Source: Oscheius dolichura (Eukaryota; Nematoda; Chromadorea; Rhabditida; Rhabditidae). From it: a stretch of DNA of 64,000 bases. Location: positions 8,866,001 to 8,930,000 of the forward strand of contig OW051493.1 in NCBI GenBank assembly GCA_932521035.1. Direction: 5' to 3'. Numbering within the stretch: position 1 is the first letter of the stretch; each line of letters opens with the position of its first letter. Below are positions 44,701 to 55,143 of the stretch, in pieces. The notes below the pieces were generated by a model, which was given only the letters and a program-made list of their open reading frames with translations, was not told the origin of the DNA and did no database searches. The position numbers were made by a program, and so were the translations under genes.

Positions 44701-47700
44701 ACAAGTGTTTGGTAAAGTTAGGAGCAATTCAACAGTGCTTCTACGTCAGTCAGAAGCCCTAAGGACCCCGCTAGGCCCTAATAACCCCCTCCCAGTCCTC
44801 ATCCTCCCCCAATTGACAAAGAGTGCAATATGTTTTGTCCCTTTTTGTACCATCACATGGTGCCATTTCTCATTTCCACTGTTTTTTGTTTGTATAATAA
44901 TAAAAATAAGAAATTTTGAGGCGGGAAACTCACATTTGGAAGATGGCTTCCTTTTGGAGGATTTGGGTGCCAATTCGGTGGCCAGAATAGGCTCCGATTA
45001 GGGCAAAATGATACATCGAACTACTGTAGATTAGGTGCTTGACGTTGTACAGGTCCTAAAAAGAAAAGCGGAGTACTGTAAGGGGAGATTTCCACGCGGG
45101 ACCCTCCGAGGAAAGTTGATCCGGCCTTTTCGCGTCTTCAACCGCTTTTTTGACTGTTTGCACTCGTAAAACCTCGGCAAGGACAAAATTTTAAACCTTC
45201 CTTTGACTACAGTATCCAATTTTACATAAAGAAAATCTTCCTGCCGATATTTTACGGGTGCGGGCGCGCGAACAAGGGGTCCGATTCTTGAAAATCCCAT
45301 CTGGCTACCATACCTCGCCAAAAAAACCTATTTATATTGTTTTTCGCTGCAGGACCTTTCAGTAAGTATAAAGAACCGTACCGTGTTGATCTTCTCCTTC
45401 ATATCCCTGGCAAATTTCACTAGAATCTCTTCAACTTCTTGATTCTTTGCCGGATAGCGCATAGCCAGGTGGATTGCCCTCTTTGCAGCCACTACCAGCT
45501 GCCTATCCTCCCCCCAAGCCAGTTGCGGCCCCTTTGCCGGGGAGGCTTCATTCAGGATCTAAATTTTATTGTTTAGACGGTTTTATATGTAGGAAATCTC
45601 ACTCTAGCTATGATTTCAATGACATCGTTGAGGCAGTCCGTCCTCTGGCAGATGCTGACATCTCGCAAGGCTTCAGTGAACATGAGAATACAGTTCTTCA
45701 CGTTGAGATCGTCGTTTTTCCAACAGTTGCTGACCAGATTTGAGAAACTCTCATCTGCAAAGGAAGGCTTTGGTCTGTTTTCGATTTTAATTGGCGGTTA
45801 GGGTCTTCAAGAGCTGTAGTACCCAATAAAGCCTTCCTTTTTCCACCAGCGGGTCGGAAAATGGGCAAAACGGACCTTTTAGCGAACAGGGGAAGGAGAT
45901 TACGGTATTTCGAGTTATTCTAGGCTACAAAAATACTATACATTATCCCTACAGTATCCCTGGCGTGCCGCTCTTTTTAGGCCCAGCTTGGAAGTGATCC
46001 GCTTTATCGCATCAGGAACCCGGATTACGGTATTCCCAATTCTTCAAATTATCCAGAAGCTCGTCTTACCTGTCCTCCAAGGTTTCCTCTCCGATAACCG
46101 CGGTGTTAACGGTCTGTGATCCATAAACAACGAGAAATTAGAGTCATATGGCGGTTCGTCTGACATACTATGGATCCAGACTTGATTCAATTGGTCGAAC
46201 CGGTGAAGAGCAATCGTCGCATTTCTGAAATGTCAGAATTTTTGGCTACAATATTCCTTTGAAGACCCAATCTTAAAACTCACTCAGTGTTGACATAGCT
46301 GAAAGTTTCCGGAGCGTCGAAGTCATAGAGTCCATGTATGGCGGCGGCGGACTTGCTCCCAATGACGGCTTCACTAGCCGATTGGAAAAGACTCGGCAGG
46401 GAGAGGACAGTGGCTCTCCAAGTGGATGGAACGATTGATGGAGCAACACGAAGGAAATCAGACAGGAGAAGAGTGGCTTTGATGGCACTTGGAGCATTTG
46501 GATTGGCGATGATCAGGCGAGCCAGGGATTGGGGCAGGCCGGCATTGATCAGGACGAAGAAGGCCAGGTAACGAAAGGAGGCCAGCACGTCGACGTAGCG
46601 GATAAAGTCCTGGAAATGAATAGATTTTAGGGAGCTTTTCAAAGTCCCGTAGGAGCTCAAGGAGCCGTCTTGGGGTGAGGATGCTCTAGATCCTGGGCTG
46701 GGCAGAATTTCAGCCATTTCGGCGCTGAGCGGCCCACCCCCATTCTCATTATCCAAGAAATCCTGTAGATCCCCCGGAATCAAGCCAGTCCAGTCCTGAT
46801 AACGGATCCTCGCGAGTCCTGTTGCGATACAATCCCTCTTCCCCGTGTCGCCTTCTCCCAGTCCTCCCAATCCCAGGAGCTCCTTCCGAAGATTCCTAAC
46901 CAGGCTCTCCGCCCCGAAAACTTCGCTATCCTCTTTCCTTACCTGATCCTGCCCAATAATTATATCATTCTGTGCCAGTACAAAATCCTCCTTCAATGAG
47001 CTGCTAAAGATATCCGGTGTTGATAGAGATCCTGAATTTTTCTCGTTCAATTCTCTACATTCCAAAAAATCTCTACCATAAAAATCCACGGCCTCTTTCC
47101 ACGACTGGAAGTTCTTCGCCGCGTAGGGTGCATCCATAAAATCACAGCAAATATTGACAATCATGTCCCGAATGTGGCTGAGGTTGACATTGCCCACGGT
47201 TCCAAGGCCGAGGTATTCCAAGAGCCTGAAATTTCTCATTTTTAAGAGGAATAGGAAAAAATTAGTCTAAAAATCGTATTTTAAAGGTCTCAATCAATTT
47301 GGAACCGAAAAATTGGCAAAAAAGGTACCTAATGAAGTCTTACAACGAAAACTGTCTAATTGTGTTTCTAAATACGGTAACGGGATGGAAATAGGTCTCA
47401 CAACGAAGTAAATAAGCTACAGTACCTGGGAAAAGTCTCTTACCTCAAAGGAGAAGAAGCTATAACATTAGCCGTCGGTCCAACCGCGGCGCAGGCAAAA
47501 AGTCCTGACCAACTTCGAAGAATAGACAAGAACGAGTGGGAAAATGTGATCATTACTCCTTCTATCATCTTATCCACCCTAAAATCCAATTATTTTTGAA
47601 TTTGTAACAATTCAAACCGTTCCGACGAGGTATAGCTCTTTTCAAAGAACCCGAATTCAATCAAAGGAGCAAAGATTTGCTCTAGAACCAGGTGCAACTG

Positions 47701-49497
47701 AGCCATGTTCCTTACAGCGGGATCGTCTAACCAATGGACGAGGACACGGCACACAAGATTGGCGATTCCCTTATTCACGCCGGAATTTCCGGTAAGGACA
47801 CGGACAATCCAGTCAGTTCCACTCATGTCGATCATCAGACGGGGTTCGTAGACACAGAACTCCAGGAACATCGCTATACAGGAGAGGCCCAGCCTGGAAA
47901 TAGAAAAATTAGGAGCATCGAAACTTGAAAGAGGTAGGATCCCAAAAATCGGGCTCGGTACACGATAGTCCGATCCCCTGCACCCGTAAAGTCTCGTCAA
48001 AACAAATGTATAAAGACGTCACAGTTTTTTTTAACTTTTTTGAAGAAAGATGAACTAGCTGCCGAGACTTTACGGGTGCAGGGGATTGGACTATTGAGAG
48101 CCGAGCCAAGAAGGATCATATTCTATATGGAATTTCAAATTTTCTGCGTTTCGAGACCTATTTCTCCGAGTATCGCCTCGTTCCTCCCTCTGCTCACCTG
48201 TCGTCTTCTTCTTTATCAGGACCATCCGTCCCGCCGCCACTATCAGAGCTACCCGGCGGTTTGTTGATGGTCTTCAAGGCTATAGCTATGACGGGCTGCA
48301 TTATGGACTTGGGAAAGGCGTATTTTCTGAAATTAACAGGGAAAAATAACAGGATTTTATCAATATTCACTTTCCACTGTTCTGAGCAACCGAATCTTCT
48401 ATCAATTTCTTCAATATCGACGTCTGATAGACGGTAATCATGGCCCCAATGAGGCGAAGGGCTTCACATCGTTCTATCTCATTATCCACACAGAGATCCA
48501 AAGATCTGAATATTTTAAAACTGTAAATAAGCAGAAAATAAGGATTCTTACCGTACTACATAAATATCAACGTGGTTATTAATCATATAGGTAAGATTCC
48601 TCTCGGTAATGAGGCAAAGTCGGAGGATCCGAAAGCTCATGGCTCGAATGGCGGGGTAGTCATCTTTTAAAAATAGGAGGGTCCTGAAACAAAACGAATA
48701 AAACTGAAAACCAGTAATTCTTCCAGTAATTGTTTACCATATTTTTCCCATAAACAACTTTTACACCCTCCGTAAGCGCGCTCTGGTCAAATACATCCGT
48801 TCACACAACGTTTTATCGGCCTTACTATCCTTTTCTTTGATTTTTTCTTACTCTGTATGGTTTTAAAGATGTGTGCGCCATTTAAAAATAAAGAAAAATG
48901 GGAAATAACATGGTAGAAATTGAAATAATCAAGAAATTAATCGGCAGTTCGAATAGTGCGCGCTTACGGAAGGAGTAGAGCCGCTATTTGGAGAATTTAT
49001 TCATATTTCAACTACCAGTACCGATAAAATATCGGCAGGAAAAAGATCTACAGGTAAAAAACAATAAAAAATGCCAAATTTCTTGCCAATACTTTACGGG
49101 CGAGGCTCCGGGTCCGGAAATCGGCCATTTCGGTCTTTTCGCTTACTTCAAACAGATAAGTTCGAAAAATTCCGGCGAATTCAGCGACTCCGGCATGGTT
49201 TCCACAATCATCTGGTGAAGACTGTTCAAAAACTCGGCTCTTTCCTCATAGGACCCATTTAGAGCCGCGTCAATCCGTTCATAAATCAATCGTTCACTGG
49301 CTGACCTCTCCAAATGGGGGACAATCACTTCCCGATGAGTTATTCCTAGAAAAATGGACAGAAAATATAAAAAAATAAGCAGATGACTCACGACTGGATT
49401 TTCTTTTCTTTAAAAAAGTGCTAACATTTGTATTAAACCGGGTGGATTTCGGCCGGAGACGGGCCAGACTCGACGGCCGTTCTAAACTCTCCGCCAT
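35706..49497 (-). CDS. rict-1: RICTOR, defining subunit of TORC2
   Basis: Scaffold subunit of TOR complex 2, which phosphorylates AKT/SGK-type kinases. About 25 exons follow vertebrate RICTOR order. N-terminal examples: ERSASERLIYERIDAALNG; ERCEALRLIGAMITV; NLVCRVLVHWLDD with EFGFFEKSYTSSERFELL; FLSILRSWSGLFAC; LLEYLGLGTVGNVNL; NATIALHRFD. Middle: HFALIGAYSGHRIGTQILQK then FIKVVVASLDYSDSGGQPNL; FFDWGILLLLGQLGDESVKV. Domain-V region: FGSLAKHHYGRELL, KGAVIALGQIGSTTEGAEL, VIPRMIRLAEEFPTLSVRGA. Then Ser-rich SESGITSGLSSS, and a C-terminal exon with LYADVLELLDEYRFKPRSRS ending at 35706. First exon 49497-49393. One intron (about 44,931-39,511) is about 5.4 kb, joins in phase (AT/T) and hosts another gene. 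C-terminal exon edges in 36-37.2 kb are tentative. Confidence 0.93.
39560..42700. other. Low-complexity part of the large RICTOR intron
   Basis: TCC/GGA-rich tracts (39,960-40,230), CT-rich blocks and one palindromic element (40706). Long open frames exist on both strands because the sequence is biased, but none shows a domain, signal peptide or paired splice sites I trust. A 41,894 ATG (MERSLFFAPTISCLIAPF) is the only signal-like start, and it has no supported continuation. Confidence 0.5.
40706..40812. repeat. Palindromic element (MITE-like), diverged copy
   Basis: Left arm GCGCCTGGACCCGTACCACC then TCGGCAGG; right arm CTGCCGAGAATTTACGGATG then CGGAACC. Same arm consensus as 29065 and 51465 with a shorter centre. 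Confidence 0.65.
42709..44762 (+). CDS. Secreted Gln/Pro-rich protein with C-terminal DB module, nested in RICTOR intron
   Basis: Exon 1 carries a signal peptide (MNWVILSLLSISVTLVVA) and a Cys-rich stretch (CARARCVHCEVDFISRMC, CASC). A long Gln/Pro-rich centre follows, with FNYQQPGQQQPFQQNFYQQQ and runs of PQQ. The last two exons form a DB module, a nematode Cys-rich extracellular domain: CPRAGWEPCI, FRNCC, CSTLCNYD, TGRCPLNKVADMMVCASGY, ATPCCEAY, CRPYC. Seven exons splice in frame, ending QKP and TAA at 44760-44762. Likely cuticle or extracellular matrix. It lies entirely inside the roughly 5.4-kb RICTOR intron on the opposite strand; its stop is about 170 bp from the RICTOR exon. Confidence 0.85.
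45155..45265. repeat. Palindromic element (MITE-like) in RICTOR intron
   Basis: Left arm GCACTCGTAAAACCTCGGCA; right arm CTGCCGATATTTTACGGGTG followed by CGGGCGCGCG. About 110 bp between the RICTOR exons at 45.38 and 45.05 kb. Confidence 0.7.
47952..48107. mobile_element. 156-bp palindromic element with about 46-bp inverted repeats
   Basis: Begins GGCTCGG and ends CCGAGCC. The arms share ATAGTCC(G/A)ATCCCCTG and GCACCCGTAAAGTCTCG with only a few mismatches, the best-matched pair of the family. The AT-rich centre has no frame. It lies in a RICTOR intron between exons near 48.20 and 47.89 kb. Confidence 0.8.
49015..49115. repeat. Degenerate palindromic element in RICTOR intron 2
   Basis: TACCGATAAAATATCGGCAG and CTTGCCAATACTTTACGGGC preserve the arm pattern weakly. 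Probably an old copy of the same family. Confidence 0.45.
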
Positions 49498-50264
49498 TGG
49501 TGAAATTACCTGAAATATGATAAAAATATTAATATATTGGTTGATTTTCATTAAAATATATGTTTTTAGCAGGGAAAATGTGTAAAATTCGAGCAGAAAA
49601 GGGTTTTTTAACTGGAAAAATAAGAAAAACGGAGAAGAAGCGGTAAAAAGACAATTTCAAATGTGATTTGAATAGATATGGGAAATCTTCGCCTGCGTAC
49701 GGGGGTATTTTCGCGCTCACGGCGGGGACGAAAAAAGAGGGTGACTGTTCCTGATAACAGACCGAATTGTGCGGATCCTATCAGCCTCTACTATACTTTT
49801 TTTCGTTGGAAAAAAGACTATACAAGACAGTCTCCCTGCCCTTGAAATGTGCTCTAGGGCCAAATCTGTTTGAAGACGGAAAGTAATTAGTACTAATTCA
49901 GATGAAGAAAAGATTACCGTAAATTTCCATGGTTGGTTGACGTGGGCCAGCTTCCCACTGGATACCAGGCGGCAAAGATCAAGCTCACTGACCAAAACAA
50001 AACGAAACTGAGGCGTTCAGAAATAAAATTAAGGGAAATCCGAGTTTTTGAGAATGGGGAGCAGGTCGTCAATGAATCTCTTCTTGGAATCTGTTTTTTC
50101 CCTTTCTGGCGTCTTCAGTACTAGAAGTTCTAGTCTAGAACAAGTTGACTTCTCTTCTGCTCCCTCAGTTATATTGAAAAGTGGCTCTTGTTCTCCTGTT
50201 CCGGTTCGTGCAGAGGCAAGAAAGTCGAATTGCCGTCGAGCACGTTTCCCTTTCCTTTGTTCTT

Positions 50265-50850
50265 TGCTCGATATTTATGGCAGTGGAATTGAAGATGTTT
50301 ATTACTCAGAACATATGGGACCAGATAGAGGATATCCTTCTTGATTTACGGCCTGGTTGCCCCTTCCGTTGACATCACTCCGACCATATGGTCACTCGAG
50401 GGTGCCTTCTTTCTCTCTCAAATTCAAGCTATTACCCTCCAATTAGATTTTCATCCTTCAAATCAACGCGACGAGGTCTATTTCATCGTTTCCACCATTT
50501 CCATCCACTCTTTTCGATGAAGAAAATGATAAAAGTCTAGTGCAACCCAAAGGAAACTTTATCCGGCCTTGAAATATGCTCTAGGGCAAATCTGTTTACT
50601 TCGCTTTGGGCGCGCTCTCTCCCAAAATTCAAACCATTGACAACACTATTCGCCCTGCCATTTTATTCTCTTCATATCGATCATTTCCTTGGCTGTTTTT
50701 CCCCATTTTCTTTTCTCCTTATTCCTCCAAACCGTCTCTCCCCTCCCATGGCGTCATTTCCCTTCAAATTTCCATTTTCAGGGTTCCATATATGGACCCT
50801 CTCTTCAATTCGTTTGGGGGGAACAGACGCTACAAGAAGCGAAAGCAGAC
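50265..50850 (+). repeat. Tandem unit, copy 1
   Basis: From GATATTTATGGCAGTGGAAT through GCCTTGAAATATGCTCTAGG to the acceptor/start block TTTCCATTTTCAGGGTTCCA and the following ATG. Matches 51605-52190 with scattered changes along about 580 bp, at a period of about 1.34 kb. A related ATG block recurs at 53371-53400. Confidence 0.8.
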
Positions 50851-51180
50851 TGAGAGGGAAAAACTCCCGATGCTAACAGTGAGCCGGCAATGCTTCAAGA
50901 AGAAAACCAGGATATCAACGGCCAGGCTCGTTTGAAGCAGAGCATGAACGATCTAAAGCTTCGCCTGTCCAGCGAGGACCAACAAATTGTGGAGGGAATC
51001 TGGTAATAGCAACAGGGAAATGATAATATTACTGTGAAAATGTTTGCAGGAGGAGGATGAGAACTGCCGATCAAAAGGACTTCAAGTGCTCATACAAATC
51101 TAATAGACAAGATGATCACCAACGTTATCGCTGAGAAAGAGGCCCAAATCGACAGAATGGCAAGAATTATTAGAGAAGAA
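50792..51180 (+). CDS. Possible small coiled-coil protein in tandem unit 1
   Basis: The ATG follows the conserved acceptor block by 11 nt. It reads MDPLFNSFGGNRRYKKRKQT, then a helical segment in another frame (EPAMLQEENQDINGQARLKQ, KLRLSSEDQQIVEGIW) and a downstream exon after TTTGCAG at about 51,048. I could not join the first two pieces in frame with canonical sites, so it is either a mis-modelled gene or a frameshifted one. No family recognised. Confidence 0.35.
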
Positions 51181-51455
51181 GATGGAAATTTATGACAGGA
51201 ATGAATTGATTTCAACAAAATCTTGTTTCTTTTATTTTTCAAGACTTTTATAGCTCTCTTTTGATTTATTACATCGGTTCTGGGGGTTCTTTTCATTATG
51301 AGCCACCAATTTCGAGAGGGTTCTTGCTTTCCTGTTAAAAAGTCGGCAAAATCGCTCGAATAAGCTCTAAATACCTTGAAAAGTCGAGCTTCTTCTCTTG
51401 TTTCCAATTCGTGGACCTTCGAGAAAGTTTTCGGACCGAGTCCTCTTTGTGCTCA

Positions 51456-51464
51456 ATCTTTATG
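51456..51464. repeat. 9-bp target-site duplication, left
   Basis: ATCTTTATG directly left of the inserted palindromic element. The same 9 bases follow the element at 51616-51624. The uninterrupted tandem copy has ATATTTATG at the equivalent place (50,268 region). Confidence 0.7.
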
Positions 51465-51615
51465 ACTCGGCGGCGTTTCTCACTCGCCACCGCACCCATA
51501 ACGTCTTGGCAGCACGAAAAGGACGAAAGCGAAGAGCTTTTGTAGCGCGCCCAATAAAAGAGATTTCAACTGCCGAGAATTTACGGGTGTGGGCGCGAGA
51601 TCCGCCACCGAACCG
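51465..51615. mobile_element. Palindromic element (MITE) inserted in tandem unit 2
   Basis: 151 bp. The left end CTCGGCGGCGTTTCTC pairs with the right end (reverse complement TTCGGTGGCGGATCTC). Inner arms are GCACCCATAACGTCTTGGCA and CTGCCGAGAATTTACGGGTG. It interrupts a sequence that is continuous in tandem unit 1 and is bordered by ATCTTTATG on both sides. No coding frame, so non-autonomous. Confidence 0.82.
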
Positions 51616-52190
51616 ATCTTTATGGCAGTGGAATTGAAGATGTTTATTACTCGGAACATATGGGTCCAGCGAAGATATCCTTCTTGATTTACGGGCTGGT
51701 TGCCCGCTCCGCTGTCATCACTCTGACCATATGCGCTCACCAGACTCATCCTCCTGGAGTTGGCCTGGGCCTTTTTGCCTCCCAATTTCAAATGATTACC
51801 CTCCCCATAGATTTCCCACCCTCGGAACAAAACCTATGATAGATCCTATGTTGGCTCTCCAAGTTAGAAGAAGAGAATGATAAGAGTCTCGTCGAACACC
51901 GTTCAAACAATTTATCCGGCCTTGAAATATGCTCTAGGGCTAACTGCATGTCTTGTCTGCGCCTCGGGGACGCCATCTCTCTCAAGTTCAAACCATCGCC
52001 ACTTCTATCCGCTCTGCCATTTTGTTCACTTCGTATCCATAATTCTCCCCCGTTTTTCCCCATTTTTCTTCTCCTTATTCATTTTGACCGTCTCCCCCCT
52101 ACTAACACTTCATTTCTATTCAAATTTCCATTTTCAGGGTTCCATATATGTACCCTCTTTTCCTTTCAACTGGGGGCGATGATCAGAGAC
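51605..52190 (+). repeat. Tandem unit, copy 2 (degenerate gene)
   Basis: Homologous to 50265-50850. The acceptor/start block is kept (GGGTTCCATATATG at about 52,137), but the frame MYPLFSFQLGAMIRD stops after 15 residues, so the small gene of copy 1 is broken here. Confidence 0.75.
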
Positions 52191-53390
52191 TAACATGACC
52201 GCTCTGGACGGATTTTCAGCTCGTGAGCGCAGATTGCATATACCCCATTCACGGCCTTGGAGAGTTAACGGAGACAGTTAGGCCAGGAAATACATCCCCA
52301 ATTCTGCCCAATTCTCCCGCCAAACGGACTATTTGGCTGGTTTGCCACTGTAATTTACCGTCTCGGCCAAATTCTTGCTTATCTTTTGCTCCCTGTCTTG
52401 CTGTTGTCTGTACTTCCCCAAAAGCCAGCGCAGTACGGCTTGTTTCGTATTTTTCACCTATAAAATAAAATTTTTCAAATCAGCTCTATTCTTGTATAAC
52501 GTCCCGCCGCCGGACGCGCGGACCGGCCTGGGGCAAGTCCCTTGCTCGGTTCTTTCCCACTTTACAGAACATCTGAGCGCCTCCTGCGCTTCCGAGACCA
52601 GAAGAAGAGAAACGAATCATTTCGTTTCGTTCCGTTTCGTTTCATGGGTTTGTTTCGTTGTTTCACCCATCTCTGTCATAGATGAAACAATTCGTATGAG
52701 TTCCTCCAAAATATCTTAAATTTCTCTGATGCGCAATAAACGAATTACTCATCCTTCTGTTATCCTTCTGTTACTCAAAGAACCGCCTCGTCACTCTCCC
52801 TTTCCTTATCTTCTATCGCACCGTAATTGAGAATCACCTCGAGAAGAAGGAGAGATTTCAGAGAAGAGTGGCTCGTCTGGTCGCCCGGCTGCTCTGAGAA
52901 TTTCCAGCAATTAATGCTCGGAAAAGCATTTATTTGTCCTGGATCTTTTCGTGCTCCAGGGCCAAATGTGTGTGGGCTCCCTTCGCCGGGGGCACTCTCT
53001 CTCATTGTTCAAATAACAAGTAGCTGTGGTGCTCGTTTCAGCAGACAATAGGAAGTTTTAGATCCTGATTTAGCTGGATCGAATGGCGGTTTGATTATTT
53101 CGTCTCTTCTTCTTTCCACTTCCTTTATCTGGGATATACTAGGGAAAATACCCTATCACACTAAGAGAAACCTCCTCTACTAGGCTGAAACAACATTCGT
53201 GTGTGGGCTCCCTTCGCCGGGGGCACTCTCTCTCATTGTTCAAATGACAAGTAGCTGTGGTGCTCTTTTCTCTCTTTTGCTTTAACGATCTCGATTCTCC
53301 TCCCGTCTACTTCGAATCCTACGAGTTTTTCCTTTAAATAATTCTTCTCCTTCCGATTTTAATTCATTTTTCATTTTCAGGTATCCATAA
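52191..53390. other. Repeat-rich spacer
   Basis: Contains a direct repeat of about 68 bp (52969-53036 and 53200-53267; GTGTGGGCTCCCTTCGCCGG, then CACTCTCTCTCATTGTTCAA) and TTTCGTTTCG-type simple sequence at 52,615-52,660. No confident gene. Confidence 0.6.
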
Positions 53391-53549
53391 ATGAATCCTC
53401 ATTTCATTTCTACTAGAAGAGATGATGGATATCCATCTCAATTTGTCTCTGAACCGGGAATATCCTACCGTATCCCAAGGCCTAAGCCTAAGCAAAAAAT
53501 TCTAATAAAACCACTAGTTTTCCATGCCAGACAAAAAAACGGTCAATAA
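53391..53549 (+). CDS. Small 52-residue ORF behind the conserved start block
   Basis: TTTTTCATTTTCAG, then GTATCCATAA, precedes ATG, mirroring the blocks at 50,781 and 52,130. The frame reads MNPHFISTRRDDGYPSQF and ends HARQKNGQ. Basic, no signal peptide and no family recognised. It may be a third, diverged member of the tandem unit family. Confidence 0.35.
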   Translation: MNPHFISTRRDDGYPSQFVSEPGISYRIPRPKPKQKILIKPLVFHARQKNGQ

Positions 53550-53651
53550 TTCGTACGGGCCGCTAAAGTACTAGTACATGAGAGCTAAATGTTGGCACAG
53601 CACTTCTAGTGAAGTAAAAAGTCGTCAAAAGATAAGACAAACTGGGGCTGA

Positions 53652-54920
53652 TCATCCAACAGGGGTGACTGGAACCTCACAGGCGTATCTACTCGTGTAG
53701 GCAGTGCAATCAAGATCGTGCCATTGACCAGTACTGGAACCGAGAGGACCGAAGAAACTAGTATCCGTCAGGAGCTGAAGTAACATAAAAATGAGAGGAA
53801 AAGTCGTATAACCCACCAATACACAACTATTAACACCGGCATCGGGCTGGGCTAAAAACCCGGTCCAGAAGGGTGCATAGTCGACCTAGAAGGCAGAAGA
53901 AAGATTCTTTGAAATAAAAACTGTACCGGACTGCCGTCAACATTCATATAATTAGCCATGTTCCAGGCAGTCCCCGAACCGCAATTAGTCGGGCACATCA
54001 TTCCAATCCAGACCGTAGCGGAAAAGACATCGGCATCAACTGGAGCGCCAGGCTCAGCGAGGCCTAGGAAATGGAGGAGAACATTGCCTTGAGGTTTAAA
54101 TATTACTCAAAATGAAGGCGTTGAGTGCTGCATCATGGATCACTACCAAATCACCGCCATCTGCCATACAGGCTATTCGAGCGTTGGCCCAGTTGGCTAC
54201 CATTGTCAAGGGACTGACGTAGTAGCAGGCACTGGTCATCGTGTTAGGATCGGTGAATACGGTATATCCGGTGGGGCAGAGGACTGAAAGGGGGGAGTTG
54301 ATACTGTATCTTCTCTGAAATAGGAAATTTCTGGATAGAAATTGCTGCCAAAAGGGACAATTTTCGGCTCAAGGATTTGAGCCAGTTCATTAGAAATCTA
54401 AAAAAGAAGAAACGAGGTCTAACGATTCAGATCTAACGAATACTGCTCACCGACCAGACTTTGCTTCCAAAATCTGGTCGGAAGGGTGCCTGGGAAATCG
54501 AAGGCTACCCGGTGGTTTTCTGTGCACCTTTCTTGGCCGACGACACGGATTTTGAGTAGTAAAAAGTCTACTCCAGGTAGGAATTGGCTTCCCAAGTGAA
54601 TTACGGAACCGGGCACAGATTGGGGAAAATTATTCAATTCCGGATACGGTAAAAGAATGGTATACGGTAACTTACGAGAAGTAGTAGTAGTTGTTGTCGT
54701 TGTGGTCGTCGTTGTAGTACTGGTGGTGGTGGTGCTGGTTGTGGTAGTAGGAGCAGCTGCAGTTGTTGTGGTGAAAACACCCGGAATATCCGGTCGATCT
54801 TCGGCTAAATTCGTTTTTACAGTACTGGAAGGGATATAAAACCCCACGCGATTCAGTAGGTATGCAGCCATTGAGAACAACGATCGAAGAAACGAGGGAG
54901 ACTGATAACGTCCGCCACAT
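53652..54920 (-). CDS. Secreted C-type lectin-domain protein A
   Basis: Signal peptide MWRTLSVSLVSSIVVLNG. A 43-nt intron leads to EDRPDIPGVF and a long Thr linker (simple ACN repeats, probably O-glycosylated). The CTLD is spread over later exons: VLCPTGYTV, ACYYVSP, CMADGGDLVVIHDAALN, WIGM, QPD in the Ca-site loop (FLAQPDAGVNSCVL), WHD, and RYACEVP near the stop. QPD is the galactose-type motif in classical lectins; WHD replaces WND. An additional open segment at 54,419-54,660 is probably intron. Likely a secreted innate-immune or matrix lectin. Same strand as lectin B. Confidence 0.85.
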
Positions 54921-55143
54921 TGACAAGCGAAGGGAAAAGGAAGGATAGCCGCCTGCGCAGACAATGGGAAGATTTCGATCCTGTCGCGTGGCTATTTATT
55001 CCATTTGAACTGAACTTCTTCATCTTTTTAGACCCGGATCTCTTTCACGGTGGAGATTCTCTGATAGAGTTCCTATCTCTTCTCCTTTATTATGTGCTTA
55101 GAAGTCAAAAAGAAAGCATTGTGTAAGAAAACAATGGCGGAAA

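Noticed and set aside
45474-45801. Plus-strand frames of 60-90 codons
   Set aside because: They overlap well-supported RICTOR exons on the minus strand.
51090-51407. 105-codon minus-strand frame
   Set aside because: Opposite the possible coiled-coil exon of the tandem unit; no start context or domain.
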